From Hoeflea sp. (GTDB lineage Bacteria; Pseudomonadota; Alphaproteobacteria; Rhizobiales; Rhizobiaceae): DNA of 63,224 nucleotides. Below, piece after piece: positions 21,759 through 31,508 of this stretch. Location of the stretch: positions 1 through 63,224 of the forward strand of contig NZ_JACIYP010000018.1 in NCBI RefSeq assembly GCF_014359905.1, in the 5' to 3' direction. Positions within the stretch are counted from its first letter, which is position 1, and the number at the start of each line of letters is the position of its first letter. The translations under genes and the position numbers were made by a program. The notes beneath the pieces were generated by a model. The model searched no databases. It worked only from the letters and a program-made list of their open reading frames with translations, and was not told the DNA's origin.

Positions 21759-23981
21759 TTACCCGGCGTCGGACCGGTCGGGTGTGAACATCAGTGTCGC
21801 CAATGGCGGCAGCGTCAGTTCCGCAAATGCGCGCCCACCCTCCAGGCGCGCATTCACTTCACCCAGATTGCCCTTGCCGGACCCGCCATAGATGGTTGAG
21901 TCCGAGTTGAATATTTCGCGCCAAGTCCCTTCCAGAGGCATCGGAATTTTGTACCCGGTCCTGAACCCGGGCGTCAAATTCGCAACGATGACCACTGGTT
22001 TCTCACCGGGTGCACGGCGCACCCAAGCATACACAGAATTGGCGCTGTCGTCGGCGACAAGCCATTCGAAGCCTTCGGGCTCGCAATCGCGGGCGTGCAG
22101 AGCTGGTGTCCTGGCATAGAGCCTGTTTAGATCGCGAACCAGATCCTGGATGCCGCTGTGGCGCGGATCGTCGAGATGATCCCAATCCAGCGACCGGGCT
22201 TCGCTCCATTCGCCGCGCTGGGCGAATTCCTGCCCCATGAACAGAAGCTTTTTGCCGGGATAACCCCACATGAAGCCGAAATAGGCTCTGAGATTGGCGA
22301 ATTTCTGCCATTCGTCCCCGGCCATCCGGGTCAGCAGCGTGCCCTTGCCGTGCACCACCTCGTCATGGGAGATCGGCAGCACGAAATTCTCCGAGAATGC
22401 ATAGATCAGGCCGAAGGTCAGATCATTGTGATGGTGACTGCGGTGGATCGGATCCCGCTGAAAATAGCCCAGCGTGTCATGCATGAATCCCATGTTCCAT
22501 TTGAACCCGAAGCCAAGCCCGCCCTCATGCACCGGAGCCGAGACCTTGGGCCAGGATGTCGATTCCTCGGCGATGGTGATGATGCCGGGATGGCTGCCGT
22601 AAACCGCCTTGTTCATCTGTCGCAGGAATGCGACGGCGTCGAGGTTTTCGCGTCCGCCATCCTTGTTCGGGATCCATTCGCCTTCCTTGCGAGAGTAATC
22701 GAGATAGAGCATCGATGCGACGGCATCCACGCGCAGCCCATCCACATGATAGGTCTCGGCCCAGAACAGGGCGTTGTTTACAAGGAAAGACGCGACTTCG
22801 CGACGGCCGAAATTGTAGATCGCCGTGTTCCAGTCCGGGTGGAACCCCTGACGCGGATCGGCGTGCTCATAAAGGGCTGTGCCATCGAAATGGGACAGTC
22901 CATGGGCATCGGTGGGAAAATGCGCTGGCACCCAGTCGAGAATGACGCCAAGGCCGACCTGGTGTGCGCCATCGACAAAGCGGGCAAGGCCCTCGGGTTC
23001 GCCAAAGCGGGCAGACGGCGCGTAAAGCCCGGTGGTCTGGTATCCCCAGGATGGATCGTAGGGGTGCTCGGAGACCGGCAGGAATTCGATGTGGGTGAAG
23101 CCCATTTCCACGCAATAGGGGATCAGTTCATCGCCCAACTCGTCCCAGGACATGAAGGATCCATCCGCTCGCCTGCGCCAGGATCCGGGATGAACTTCAT
23201 AGATCGACATCGGCTGGCGCCGGGCATCGACCTTGCTCCAGTGGGCGCGGTGGGCGCTGTCACCCCATGCATGGTTGAGGTCGGCGGCAACGATGGATGC
23301 GGTGGCGGGCCGCAGTTCGGCGCGGCGGGCGAAGGGATCCGCCTTGAGCGGCAGTCTCTCCCCGTCAGGCCCGAGGATTTCATACTTGTAGGCCGAGCCG
23401 GGTTTGACGCCAGGCGCGAAGATTTCCCAGATCCCGACATCTGCGCGCAGACGCATGACATGACGGCGTCCGTCCCAGCCGTTGAAGTCGCCGACGACGG
23501 AAACGCGGCGCGCATTTGGCGCCCAGACTGCGAAATGCACGCCTTCAGAGCCCTGATGATGAATAGGATGGGCGCCGAGCTTGTCGAAAAGCCGCAAATG
23601 CGAGCCTTCCGCGATGAAATAGTCATCCATCGGGCCGAGCACCGGTCCATAGGAGTAGGGATCCTCGATTTCCCACGTGCCGTGCGCATTCGCCGCCGCG
23701 TAACGCAGCGGCTGGCGCTGTGCAATGTCGATGGGGCCTTCGAAAAGTCCGGAAGCCGCGCCCGGCTCAAGTTGCCCGGCGGCTTTGCCGTCAAGGGTAA
23801 AGGCCGTGATCTGATCGGCGCCGGGCGCAAAGACGCGGGCGACAAAGCCCTTCTGGAACTCCTGGACGCCGAGAACGGAAAATGGGTTTCCATGCGCGCC
23901 GGAAGCTATCGCTTCTGCTTCGTCGGCCGAAAGGTGATAATCCTTTGCATCGGCGTCGCGCACGGTTCCCTTCAGGGTCAT
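21759..23981 (-). CDS. glgB: 1,4-alpha-glucan branching enzyme
   Basis: A 740-residue GH13 enzyme introducing alpha-1,6 branches. An N-terminal domain and CBM48 ([21 protein letters not shown]) precede the catalytic barrel with [24 protein letters not shown] (nucleophile), [10 protein letters not shown] and [13 protein letters not shown]. The ATG at 23981 is chosen because it overlaps the glgP stop as ATGA, like other junctions in the operon. An ATG at 23996 is an alternative, and the open frame to 24080 runs inside glgP. Confidence 0.96.
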   Translation of the reverse strand: MTLKGTVRDADAKDYHLSADEAEAIASGAHGNPFSVLGVQEFQKGFVARVFAPGADQITAFTLDGKAAGQLEPGAASGLFEGPIDIAQRQPLRYAAANAHGTWEIEDPYSYGPVLGPMDDYFIAEGSHLRLFDKLGAHPIHHQGSEGVHFAVWAPNARRVSVVGDFNGWDGRRHVMRLRADVGIWEIFAPGVKPGSAYKYEILGPDGERLPLKADPFARRAELRPATASIVAADLNHAWGDSAHRAHWSKVDARRQPMSIYEVHPGSWRRRADGSFMSWDELGDELIPYCVEMGFTHIEFLPVSEHPYDPSWGYQTTGLYAPSARFGEPEGLARFVDGAHQVGLGVILDWVPAHFPTDAHGLSHFDGTALYEHADPRQGFHPDWNTAIYNFGRREVASFLVNNALFWAETYHVDGLRVDAVASMLYLDYSRKEGEWIPNKDGGRENLDAVAFLRQMNKAVYGSHPGIITIAEESTSWPKVSAPVHEGGLGFGFKWNMGFMHDTLGYFQRDPIHRSHHHNDLTFGLIYAFSENFVLPISHDEVVHGKGTLLTRMAGDEWQKFANLRAYFGFMWGYPGKKLLFMGQEFAQRGEWSEARSLDWDHLDDPRHSGIQDLVRDLNRLYARTPALHARDCEPEGFEWLVADDSANSVYAWVRRAPGEKPVVIVANLTPGFRTGYKIPMPLEGTWREIFNSDSTIYGGSGKGNLGEVNARLEGGRAFAELTLPPLATLMFTPDRSDAG

Positions 23982-26449
23982 GGGCCGGCTTTCCATATTT
24001 CCTTTGCATACTGGCGTATCGTCCGGTCCGAGGAGAACCAGCCAACACGCGCAGTGTTGAGGATAGTACGGCCATACCATGCCTCTTCGTCAACCCACAA
24101 ACTGTCAACTTGCCGCTGAGCCTTGGCATAAGCGTCGAAATCAGCCGTGACCATGAACCAGTCATGGTCGTAAAGCCCGGCAATAAGGTCGGAAAAACGC
24201 TCGCGGTCATCGGGGCTGAAGACGCCGGACGAAATTGCGGTCAGCGCCTGCGACAATTCGCGCGAGGCTTCGATGATTGCCCGCGGCTCGTGGCCGGTCG
24301 CGCGGCGCTCGGTCACCTCAGCGGCAGTCAGACCGAAGATGACGATGTTGTCTTCTCCGACGCAGTCCTGGATCTCGACATTGGCGCCATCAAGCGTTCC
24401 GATGGTCAGCGCGCCATTGAGCGCGAATTTCATGTTGCCGGTGCCCGATGCTTCCATTCCGGCGGTGGAGATCTGCTCGGACAGATCGGCCGCGGGCACC
24501 ATCACTTCGGCCAGGGACACATTGTAGTTGGGGATGAAGACGATCTTGAGCAGGCCGCGCACGGTTGGATCATTGTTGATGACCCGCGCCACATCGTTGG
24601 CCAGTTTGATGATCAGCTTGGCGTTGTGATAGCTCGGCGCGGCCTTGCCCGCGAAAAACTTCACCCGCGGCGTCCAGTCAAGTTCGGGATGCGAGCGGAT
24701 CTGGTCGTAGAGCGCCACCGCCTCGATGATGTTGAGCAATTGTCGCTTGTACTCGTGGATGCGTTTGATCTGGATGTCGAACAGGGCCGACGGATCAAGC
24801 TTGATCCCCATGCGCCGGGCCACCAGGTTCGACAGCCGCGCCTTGTTGTCGCGCTTGACGGCCGCAAACCGGGCCCGGAACTCGGCATCCTTCGCAAAGG
24901 GCTCGAGCGCTTTCAGGGCTTCCGCGTCATCCATGAAGTCATCACCGATCGCATCGCGGATCAACGAAAACAGGCCCGGATTGCACTGCATCAGCCAGCG
25001 CCGCGGCGTGATGCCATTGGTCTTGTTGTTGATGCGGTCGGGGTAGAGCCCGTGCAGATCGGAAAACACCGTCTGCTTCATCAGCTCCGTGTGCAGCGCC
25101 GAGACGCCGTTGATGGAGTGGGAGCCGAGAAAGGCCAGGTTTCCCATGCGCACGCGCCGGTCCCCGGCTTCATCAATCAGCGAGACAGACCGGATCTGCT
25201 CATCATCATAGCCGCGCTCCTTGCGGGCATGGCGCAGCACCTTGGCGTTGATCGCGTAGACCAGTTGCATGTGCCGCGGCAACAGCCGCTCGAACAACGG
25301 CACAGGCCAGCTTTCCAAGGCTTCAGGAAGAAGCGTGTGGTTGGTGTAGCTGAAGGTCTTGCAGGTGATGTCCCAGGCAAGATCAAAATCCATCCGGTGG
25401 ATATCGATCAAGAGCCGCATCAGTTCGGCGACGGAGACCGCCGGGTGGGTGTCGTTGAGCTGAATGGCGGCCTTGTCGGGGAGCGATCGCAGATCGCCGA
25501 ACTGCTGCAGATGCCTGCGCAATATGTCCTGAAGGGAAGCCGAGGAGAAGAAATACTCCTGGCGCAACCGCAGTTCCTGGCCGGCTGGCGTCTGGTCGGC
25601 CGGATAGAGCACCCGGGCCAGCGCTTCGGCCTTGTTGCTCTCCCTCAGTGCGCCGATATGGTCGCCGGCATTGAACGCGTCGAGCAGGATCGGGTCGATC
25701 GGCTGGGCGGTCCAGAGCCTGAGCGTGTTGACCCGCTTGGCCCGCCAGCCGACCACGGGCGTGTCATAGGCCGTGGCGATCATGCGCTCCTGGGGTTTCC
25801 AGATACAGCGCTGGGTTTCCTCCGAGCCGTTGCCGATGATGTCGACCGATCCGCCAAAGCCGATTTCATAGGCGCTCTCGCGGCGCTGGAATTCCCAGGG
25901 GTTGCCATTGGCTAGCCATGTCTCGGGCAGTTCGACCTGCCAGCCGTCACTCATCTGCTGCCTGAACAGGCCGTGGACGTAGCGGATACCGTAGCCATAG
26001 GCCGGGATATCGACGGTGGCCATGGATTCCATGAAGCAGGCAGCCAGCCGCCCGAGGCCGCCATTGCCGAGCGCGGCATCGGGCTCAAGCGCCGCAACGG
26101 CATCAAAATCCACGCCGAGAGAGTTCAGCGCTTCCCGGACCTCCTCAATCATGCCCAGGTTGGACACCGCGTCGCGGGTCAATCGTCCGATCAGGAATTC
26201 CAGTGACAGATAATAGACCCGTTTGCCGCCGCTCTCATAGGTCTGGCGGGTGGACTCCATCCATCGGTCGATCACCCGGTCGCGGATCACCAGAATGGTT
26301 GCGGTCATCCAGTCATGGGGCTTGGCGACCTTGGCGTCCTTGCCAATGGAATAGGTCAGGCGCTCAATGATCTCGGCGGCCAGGGTGGCCGGGTCGGCGC
26401 TGCGCGGAGCGGGGGAGGGAAGGTCGGCAATGGCAGACTTGGTGATCAT
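23978..26449 (-). CDS. glgP: Glycogen phosphorylase
   Basis: An 823-residue GT35 enzyme releasing glucose-1-phosphate from glycogen. The PLP-binding segment [22 protein letters not shown] contains the lysine expected to hold pyridoxal phosphate. [13 protein letters not shown] and [11 protein letters not shown] are other family blocks. Length is typical for the bacterial enzyme. It is the first gene of the operon, so degradation and synthesis genes share one transcript. The start ATG has GGGAC six bases upstream. The 327 bp before it contain an AT-rich stretch (26535-26590) that may hold the promoter, but no clear -35/-10 pair. Confidence 0.97.
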   Translation of the reverse strand: MITKSAIADLPSPAPRSADPATLAAEIIERLTYSIGKDAKVAKPHDWMTATILVIRDRVIDRWMESTRQTYESGGKRVYYLSLEFLIGRLTRDAVSNLGMIEEVREALNSLGVDFDAVAALEPDAALGNGGLGRLAACFMESMATVDIPAYGYGIRYVHGLFRQQMSDGWQVELPETWLANGNPWEFQRRESAYEIGFGGSVDIIGNGSEETQRCIWKPQERMIATAYDTPVVGWRAKRVNTLRLWTAQPIDPILLDAFNAGDHIGALRESNKAEALARVLYPADQTPAGQELRLRQEYFFSSASLQDILRRHLQQFGDLRSLPDKAAIQLNDTHPAVSVAELMRLLIDIHRMDFDLAWDITCKTFSYTNHTLLPEALESWPVPLFERLLPRHMQLVYAINAKVLRHARKERGYDDEQIRSVSLIDEAGDRRVRMGNLAFLGSHSINGVSALHTELMKQTVFSDLHGLYPDRINNKTNGITPRRWLMQCNPGLFSLIRDAIGDDFMDDAEALKALEPFAKDAEFRARFAAVKRDNKARLSNLVARRMGIKLDPSALFDIQIKRIHEYKRQLLNIIEAVALYDQIRSHPELDWTPRVKFFAGKAAPSYHNAKLIIKLANDVARVINNDPTVRGLLKIVFIPNYNVSLAEVMVPAADLSEQISTAGMEASGTGNMKFALNGALTIGTLDGANVEIQDCVGEDNIVIFGLTAAEVTERRATGHEPRAIIEASRELSQALTAISSGVFSPDDRERFSDLIAGLYDHDWFMVTADFDAYAKAQRQVDSLWVDEEAWYGRTILNTARVGWFSSDRTIRQYAKEIWKAGP

Positions 26450-26776
26450 CGAATGTCCCGTTCATGTTGGGTCTGCGCAGAGCGGATGCCGTCCGCGCGC
26501 AAAGAAGTGACATGAGCCAGCGGCTTTCCAAGCAATGAATGATTTTATCGTCAATATCCAGCAATTAAATCCATTAGATTAAGGATTTTGGCAGGATTTT
26601 GCGGCATTTGACGAGCTTGTTTCGCCTGTTATCTGGCCGTATTGGCGTGAAAACAGGCATGTCGCCATGCGTAGCGCAGATCAATGCCGATCTGGATGAA
26701 GACATGGCAAGGCGCCGGGATCTAGGAGTCCTTCAGATGCTTCTGACGCCGAGGCGAAGAAAGAGGAGGAACCGGA

Positions 26777-26851
26777 TGGTGGGCGTAACAGGGATTGAAC
26801 CTGTGACCCCTACAATGTCAATGTAGTGCTCTCCCGCTGAGCTATACGCCC
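26777..26851 (-). tRNA. tRNA-Val (anticodon GAC)
   Basis: The minus strand folds into a complete cloverleaf of 75 bases including an encoded CCA. The acceptor arms are GGGCGTA/TACGCCC, the D arm GCTC...GAGC, the anticodon stem CTACA/TGTAG with loop TTGACAT (anticodon GAC), and the T arm ACAGG-TTCAATC-CCTGT. All stems pair. Confidence 0.97.
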
Positions 26852-27058
26852 ATCCGATGCGGGCTTACACCACACAAATGCCCGCGGCGTCAATATGAAA
26901 TCAGCGCGTTTTTCAGCGCCGATCTCCTTTGATGAATGGCAATTGTGCGCAGCAGCGGTTTGAAGGCGGGCATCCCGCAAAAATCAAGGGTGTTTCAGGA
27001 ACGATCCATGCCTGGGTTCGCGCGCAGGCAAGTCTCGGATTCTCAAGATTGAAAGATG

Positions 27059-27424
27059 TCAGGCAGCCTGAATCATCTTGTTGACCTCGTCAACAAGATC
27101 CCGGAGATGGAACGGCTTGGACAGCACTTTGGCGTCGCGCGGGGCCTTGGAGTCAGGATTGAGCGCCACGGCGGCAAAGCCGGTGATGAACATGACCTTG
27201 AGGTCGGGATCGAGTTCGGTCGCCCGGCGGGCCAGTTCGATTCCATCCATTTCCGGCATGACGATGTCGGTCAGGAGAAGCGAAAAGGGCTCTTCGCGAA
27301 GCCGGTCATAGGCGCTTGCTCCATTGTCGAAGGACCGGACCTCATAGCCGGCCTTTTCCAGCGCCTTGACCAGGAACCGGCGCATGTCGTTGTCGTCTTC
27401 GGCGAGGAGAATTTTCGGCGTCAT
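27059..27424 (-). CDS. cpdR: Cell-cycle response regulator CpdR
   Basis: A 121-residue single-domain response regulator. It is almost colinear with Caulobacter CpdR: ILLAEDDNDMRRFL, REEPFSLLLTDIVMPEMDGIELARRA with phospho-acceptor Asp53, FITGFAAVALN, and KVLSKPFHLRDLV. CpdR controls ClpXP delivery of cell-cycle substrates and is dephosphorylated through the CckA-ChpT relay. The C-terminus ends in Ala-Ala, as in the Caulobacter protein. The ATG at 27424 matches the family start; the extension to 27472 is not supported. It is divergent from the N-formylglutamate amidohydrolase gene. Confidence 0.93.
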   Translation of the reverse strand: MTPKILLAEDDNDMRRFLVKALEKAGYEVRSFDNGASAYDRLREEPFSLLLTDIVMPEMDGIELARRATELDPDLKVMFITGFAAVALNPDSKAPRDAKVLSKPFHLRDLVDEVNKMIQAA

Positions 27425-27599
27425 TATGTTTCCAGCCCTGTCTTCGTGCTCGTGGAGCTCTGCTTTGGCCATCTCTACGCCATTCCAGTAAACATCAGGT
27501 GAATGATGGCGATTTTGAGATCAGCGGTGCCCCGGACTGGACAGGTGTTGGGGCAACTGGCAAGGTGATTCAAGCAGTTGCTGGGGCAGAGGGACAGAC

Positions 27600-28508
27600 A
27601 TGCGCGAAGCCGACGTGCCCGGAACGGGAGGAGAGCCTGAAGCGGTTGCGCCCTTTGAGATTCGCCGCCCTGCACATCAGACCGAACCCTTCGTGTTCAA
27701 TTCGCCGCATTCCGGCTGCGTCTATCCGGACTCGTTTCTGAACATGTCGCGGCTTGACCGGATGTCGATCCGCCGTTCCGAGGACCATTACGTCGACGAT
27801 CTCTTTGCAGGAGTCATTCAACTTGGCGCGCCGATGCTGGCGGCACAGTTCCCGCGCGCCTGGCTCGATGTCAACCGCGAACCCTACGAGCTTGACCCGC
27901 GCATGTTCGACGGCCCCCTCCCTCCGTTTGCCAATATCGGATCCATGCGCGTGGCGGGCGGCCTGGGAACGATTCCGCGGCTTGTTGCCGAGAACATGGA
28001 TATCTATCGTGAACGGCTCAGCGTTGAAGAAGGGCTGTCGCGGATCGAGCTTGTGTACCGTCCCTATCACGCCACCCTTCGCCGGATCATTGCCCAGACT
28101 CATGTACAGTTCGGCAAGGCCATTCTGATAGATTGCCATTCGATGCCGGCCAATGTCCGCGTCACGGGCGGGCAGCAAAGGCCGGATATCATCATCGGCG
28201 ACCGCTATGGCGCCAGCGCCGCCCATGATCTGTCTCGAGCCGCGGTCTCATTCCTTTCGGAACTCGGCTATCGCGTGGTGCGCAACAAGCCTTATGCGGG
28301 TGGATTTATCACGGAGCATTACGGCCGTCCGGCACGGGGCCTGCACGCGCTGCAGATCGAAGTCAATCGCGGCCTATATGTCGATGAGACTACGCTCAAA
28401 AGGACAGCGGGCTTTGATCTGCTGAAGGCCGATCTGACCGAATTTGCCGGCCAGATGATGGTTTATGTGCGCCAGGATTTTTCGGAAGACCGGCTTGCCG
28501 CCGAATAA
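27600..28508 (+). CDS. N-formylglutamate amidohydrolase family protein
   Basis: A 302-residue hydrolase of the FGase family, which in histidine degradation deformylates N-formylglutamate to glutamate. Features are FVFNSPHSGCVYPDSFL, the acidic RSEDHYVDDLF, RAWLDVNREPYELDPRMF, ILIDCHSMPAN and ALQIEVNRGLYVDE. The His/Glu/Asp residues are suited to zinc binding. GAGGGA precedes the ATG. No hut genes are nearby, and the gene is divergent from cpdR, so the physiological formyl-amino acid substrate is uncertain. Confidence 0.9.
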   Translation: MREADVPGTGGEPEAVAPFEIRRPAHQTEPFVFNSPHSGCVYPDSFLNMSRLDRMSIRRSEDHYVDDLFAGVIQLGAPMLAAQFPRAWLDVNREPYELDPRMFDGPLPPFANIGSMRVAGGLGTIPRLVAENMDIYRERLSVEEGLSRIELVYRPYHATLRRIIAQTHVQFGKAILIDCHSMPANVRVTGGQQRPDIIIGDRYGASAAHDLSRAAVSFLSELGYRVVRNKPYAGGFITEHYGRPARGLHALQIEVNRGLYVDETTLKRTAGFDLLKADLTEFAGQMMVYVRQDFSEDRLAAE

Positions 28509-28526
28509 ACGTGCGGCTGGCTGCTC

Positions 28527-28602
28527 AAAAAAAACCGCGCATAAAGCGCGGCAAAGTCTTGGGAGGAAACGCCCAAGGAGGGCATTCACAGTCTAAGACT
28601 GT
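28527..28602 (-). ncRNA. mmgR: MmgR / suhB-type small RNA (alpha-r8 family)
   Basis: On the minus strand a 76-base RNA can be drawn from a likely start near 28602. Hairpin 1 is ACAGTC-TTA-GACTGT. Hairpin 2 is CTTGGG/CCCAAG, whose loop shows the pyrimidine-rich TTTCCT, complementary to Shine-Dalgarno sequences. Hairpin 3 is the terminator CCGCGC-TTTAT-GCGCGG followed by eight T. Length, three-hairpin plan, the UUUCCUCC element and position upstream of an inositol-monophosphatase-family gene agree with Sinorhizobium MmgR (Rfam suhB). It is transcribed away from that gene. Confidence 0.82.
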
Positions 28603-28608
28603 AATCAG

Positions 28609-28637
28609 AGCTTAATGCTGCAATGCACAAAAGTCAA
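28609..28637 (-). promoter_or_regulatory. Promoter of the MmgR-like RNA
   Basis: On the minus strand TTGACT (28632-28637) is followed after 17 bases by TAAGCT (28609-28614). This places transcription start near 28602, exactly where the folded RNA begins. Confidence 0.6.
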
Positions 28638-28733
28638 CGGTCTGAGGCCAGTTTCTTGTGCGCCTGCGAAGTGGATATCCCCGGTACCCGATGCCATGCT
28701 TGATTTTCGGCACCAGCCGGTTCAGGAGGTCGG

Positions 28734-29564
28734 GTGAACAGGGCGAAGCCATCGCCCCCTCACAAATATCGCCCGGAGTTCGCCGTGCTTCCAGATATCG
28801 CATTTTTTGACGCCATCGCCGAGGCCGCGGCAGCTGAAACGCTTCCCCGGTTTCGCATGTCGGTCTCCGTCGACAACAAGCTTTCAGGCGGATTCGACCC
28901 GGTCACCGAAGCGGACCATGAAGCGGAGAGGGTGATCCGGCGACTTATTGCCGACCGTTACCCGGAGCACGGAATCCTCGGCGAAGAGCATGGCGATATC
29001 GGCCTCGACCGGGATTATGTCTGGGTTATTGATCCGATTGACGGCACACGCGCATTCATTTCGGGACTCCCGGTCTGGGGCACGCTGGTGGGTCTTTATC
29101 ACAAGGGCCGGGCAGTGATGGGGATGATGGACCAGCCTTTCACTGGCGAGCGCTTTATCGCCCAGCCAGGCAGTGCGATTGTCCGGCGCAATGGCAAGAC
29201 GTCGCCCTTGCGAACAAGAACCGGCGTGACGCTCGGGCATGCGACAATGATGACCACATCGCCGTCGATCTTCCCTGAGGCGCTTGAGCCGTCCTACAAG
29301 CGCGTCGAAAACCGTGTCCAGTTGGCGCGCTATGGCTGCGATTGCTACGCCTATGCGATGGTCGCGTCAGGTCATATCGATCTGGTCGTTGAAGCCGGGC
29401 TGAAAGCGTATGATGTTGGCGGGCTGATCCCTCTGATCGAGCAGGCGGGCGGCGTCATCACGACGTGGAGCGGCGATCGCCCCGAACATGGGGGCAGCAT
29501 TGTCGCGGCCGGATCGCCGGAACTGCATGAAGCGGCGCTTGAAGTGCTCAACCAGACTGACTGA
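28734..29564 (+). CDS. hisN: Inositol-monophosphatase-family histidinol-phosphatase (HisN type)
   Basis: A 276-residue metal-dependent phosphatase. The IMPase signatures are FDPVTEADHEAERVIRR, ILGEEHGD (metal Glu) and WVIDPIDGTRAFISG (DPIDGT metal site), plus a C-terminal AYDVGGLIPLIEQAGGVITTW. The alphaproteobacterial group with LPRFRMSVSVDNK and RAFISGLPVWGTLVG is usually histidinol-phosphatase. An inositol-1-phosphatase activity cannot be ruled out. AGGAGG lies four bases before the GTG at 28734; an internal GTG at 28782 would give the shorter start common in the family. The gene overlaps the convergent hydrolase gene by 17 bases. Confidence 0.85.
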   Translation: MNRAKPSPPHKYRPEFAVLPDIAFFDAIAEAAAAETLPRFRMSVSVDNKLSGGFDPVTEADHEAERVIRRLIADRYPEHGILGEEHGDIGLDRDYVWVIDPIDGTRAFISGLPVWGTLVGLYHKGRAVMGMMDQPFTGERFIAQPGSAIVRRNGKTSPLRTRTGVTLGHATMMTTSPSIFPEALEPSYKRVENRVQLARYGCDCYAYAMVASGHIDLVVEAGLKAYDVGGLIPLIEQAGGVITTWSGDRPEHGGSIVAAGSPELHEAALEVLNQTD

Positions 29565-30534
29565 CGACGCTTGAGACCGGCAGAGGCGTTTGCTCGGGAG
29601 GGATGAAAGCGTCGATCGCGGCGAGCACGGCCATCCTGTACCGCTCGGCCTCCTGAAGCAACTCATGACGTGCGCCATCAATGAAGATCGCCCGCCCAGC
29701 GCGGAAGCGGTTGCTGATGGTTTCGATGGCTTGCTGGGAGACGATGGCGTCATTGCCGGCTCCGATCAGCAAAGTCGGCACCTTGACCTGATCGAGATGT
29801 TCAAATCGGCCGACACGGTCCATGGCGCCGAGCATTTCATTGACCCACAAGATCGTGGGTGGGCCCAGACGAAGCTCGGGGTGCGCGGTGTAGAGCGCCT
29901 GGTTGCGGGCGTACCGGTCAATGTCCGAGGTCAGGGGATTGCCTTCGAAGGGGCGTGGAAAACGGTCCCGGCCGGAGCTGACCCACCCAAGGCCCGACAA
30001 CCGCATCAGCCGTGTGACGAGGCGCGTGACCCATGTGGGAACCGGCTGGTTTGACAGGTCCACGAAGGGCGCCGTGAGCACCATTCGCTCAATGCGGTTG
30101 GCCAGCCTGGGCGCCATCGACAAGGCCACCAGGGCGCCCATCGAATGGGCGACCATGCAAAAGGGCAGGCGCGTCTCCGGCAGCACGATGGTCTCGAGAA
30201 AGATCGACAGATCGGTCTCCAGGTCCCGAAACCGGCGGATATGTCCGCGCAAGGGATTTTTCAACAGCCGGTCGGACAGGCCCTGGCCCCGCCAGTCGAA
30301 GGTCGCCACCCAGAGGCCGCGTTCGGTGAAATGGCGGATGGTCTCAAAGTATTTCTCGATGCATTCATTGCGGCCCTGCAGGAGAACCACCGTTCCGCGC
30401 GCCACCGGCACATCGGACTTGAAGATCGCATAGCGCAACCGTTTGCCGCGGGCGCTGTTGAACCAGCCCACGATATGGTTGCCCGGCACCGGATTGCCGT
30501 CCATCTCGATCAGGCTCGGGAGATCATCGCTCAT
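29548..30534 (-). CDS. Alpha/beta hydrolase (lysophospholipase-like)
   Basis: A 328-residue serine hydrolase of the PldB/monoglyceride lipase-like group. The oxyanion region is VVLLQGRNECIEKY; the nucleophile elbow is AHSMGA; FDWRGQGLSDR is typical of the group; a late acidic residue (GAGNDAIV) and histidine (DGARHELLQE) complete the triad. It probably acts on lysophospholipids or monoacylglycerols, inferred from family only. No signal peptide. Its C-terminal end overlaps hisN tail-to-tail by 17 bases. Confidence 0.9.
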   Translation of the reverse strand: MSDDLPSLIEMDGNPVPGNHIVGWFNSARGKRLRYAIFKSDVPVARGTVVLLQGRNECIEKYFETIRHFTERGLWVATFDWRGQGLSDRLLKNPLRGHIRRFRDLETDLSIFLETIVLPETRLPFCMVAHSMGALVALSMAPRLANRIERMVLTAPFVDLSNQPVPTWVTRLVTRLMRLSGLGWVSSGRDRFPRPFEGNPLTSDIDRYARNQALYTAHPELRLGPPTILWVNEMLGAMDRVGRFEHLDQVKVPTLLIGAGNDAIVSQQAIETISNRFRAGRAIFIDGARHELLQEAERYRMAVLAAIDAFIPPEQTPLPVSSVVSQSG

Positions 30535-30592
30535 GGGGATCCGGATTAGTGCTTCCCCAGTCTTTGGTCAAAAGGAAAAAGACCTCAGTTAA

Positions 30593-30725
30593 AAAGGAAA
30601 AGGCCGGATCCGCAGGGGGGCGGGTCCGGCCAGGAGCACGGAACAGAAGGGACGGGATGTTCCGCGCAGGTCAGACTGTCTTGCCTGACTGACCTGATAC
30701 TCGCGGATTCCGGCTGAACCGGAAC
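30593..30725 (-). ncRNA. Candidate structured small RNA with terminator
   Basis: On the minus strand three consecutive hairpins occur in about 130 bases: TTCCGG/CCGGAA (30708-30724), a perfect 8-bp CAGGTCAG/CTGACCTG (30667-30696), and a 12-bp, one-mismatch GC-rich stem (about 30602-30632) followed by TTTTCCTTTTT. The last has the form of an intrinsic terminator, yet no minus-strand gene lies between it and hsp20. It could also be an attenuator for the hydrolase gene downstream. The promoter is not clear. Confidence 0.35.
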
Positions 30726-30813
30726 AGAACAGCCCATTCATCGGGTGTTCACCGTCCAATTCCCCTGTCTTCGTGCACTGTCTTGAAGATTTCGCGGTCA
30801 AGCCTTCGAAGAT

Positions 30814-30843
30814 CTTGAACCCGCTTTCAGAAGTTCCCACATT
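30814..30843 (+). promoter_or_regulatory. RpoH (heat-shock sigma factor) type promoter
   Basis: CTTGAA at 30814-30819 and CCCACATT at 30836-30843 are separated by 16 bases, close to the RpoH consensus (CTTGAA, then CCCCATNT). They lie just upstream of a heat-shock gene. Confidence 0.7.
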
Positions 30844-30849
30844 GACCAT

Positions 30850-30950
30850 GCAGTCGCCGGCTACCGGGACTGCTGGCCGGGATGCCGCCCGTTGTGGGGC
30901 AGACCAAAACCAGAACGCTAAACCAAATGTTGCTCTTAAGGAGGACACCC
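30850..30950 (+). promoter_or_regulatory. ROSE-like RNA thermometer
   Basis: The hsp20 leader ends in TTGCTCTTAAGGAGGA (30930-30945). It can fold so that CTCT pairs with the GGAG of the ribosome site, with a bulged G and flanking U-A and U-G pairs. This is the arrangement of the temperature-sensing hairpin of rhizobial ROSE elements. Two upstream GC hairpins (CCGGC/GCCGG at 30857-30880 and GCCC/GGGC at 30887-30900) fit the multi-hairpin plan. Melting at high temperature would free the ribosome site. Confidence 0.75.
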
Positions 30951-31418
30951 ATGCGTCACGTTGATTTTTCACCCCTCTACCGTTCCACTGTCGGTTTCGA
31001 CAAGTTGCTGACGATGCTGGACAGTCTGGCGCCTGCTGAGCAGGCCCAAACCTACCCACCCTACAATATCGAACGCACCGGCGATAACACCTATCGCATC
31101 ACCATGGCCGTGGCCGGTTTCGCGGAAACCGAGATTTCCATCGAAGCGCGCGAACATGTGCTGACCGTGAAGGGCGAAAAGGCCGATGAACAGGAGTCCG
31201 AAGGTTCGGAATTCCTTTATCGCGGCATTGCCAAGCGTGCGTTTGAGCGCCGTTTCCAGCTGGCCGACCATGTCGAAGTCACCGGCGCCTCGTTGCGCAA
31301 CGGACTTCTGCATGTCGATCTGGTTCGCGAACTTCCCGAGGCCATGAAGCCGCGCCGCATCGCGATCAGCAGCGATGCCGGCAGCAAGCCGAAGCAGATC
31401 GAAGCAACAAAGGCCTGA
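30951..31418 (+). CDS. Small heat shock protein Hsp20 (IbpA class)
   Basis: A 155-residue class A rhizobial small heat shock protein, an ATP-independent holdase. The start MRHVDFSPLYRSTVGFDKL is typical. The alpha-crystallin domain spans about 30-125 (YPPYNIERTGDNTYRITMAVAGF to LRNGLLHVDLVRELPE), and the C-terminal IxI-type motif is RIAIS. AAGGAGGA is six bases before the ATG and is probably masked by the leader fold. The frame upstream of 30951 is non-coding. A terminator follows at 31446-31474. Confidence 0.95.
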   Translation: MRHVDFSPLYRSTVGFDKLLTMLDSLAPAEQAQTYPPYNIERTGDNTYRITMAVAGFAETEISIEAREHVLTVKGEKADEQESEGSEFLYRGIAKRAFERRFQLADHVEVTGASLRNGLLHVDLVRELPEAMKPRRIAISSDAGSKPKQIEATKA

Positions 31419-31445
31419 TCCCATCCCCCAAGCGGAGAAGGCTGT

Positions 31446-31474
31446 GTGGCGCTCGGGAGACTGAGCGCCACTTT
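31446..31474 (+). terminator. Terminator downstream of hsp20
   Basis: A perfect 9-bp stem GTGGCGCTC/GAGCGCCAC with an 8-base loop is followed by TTT, 28 bases after the hsp20 stop. It lies between convergent genes and may also slow transcription coming from the DoxX side. Confidence 0.65.
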
Positions 31475-31508
31475 CGTATGGACCGTCTGGTGACCGCTGC
31501 GTTCGGGG

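Noticed and set aside
26599..26826. 75-residue plus-strand frame running into the tRNA gene
   Set aside because: It ends inside the tRNA-Val on the opposite strand and has no family resemblance.
30589..31059. 156-residue minus-strand frame across the hsp20 leader
   Set aside because: It overlaps the hsp20 start and the hairpin-rich segment; no protein-like pattern or ribosome site is seen.
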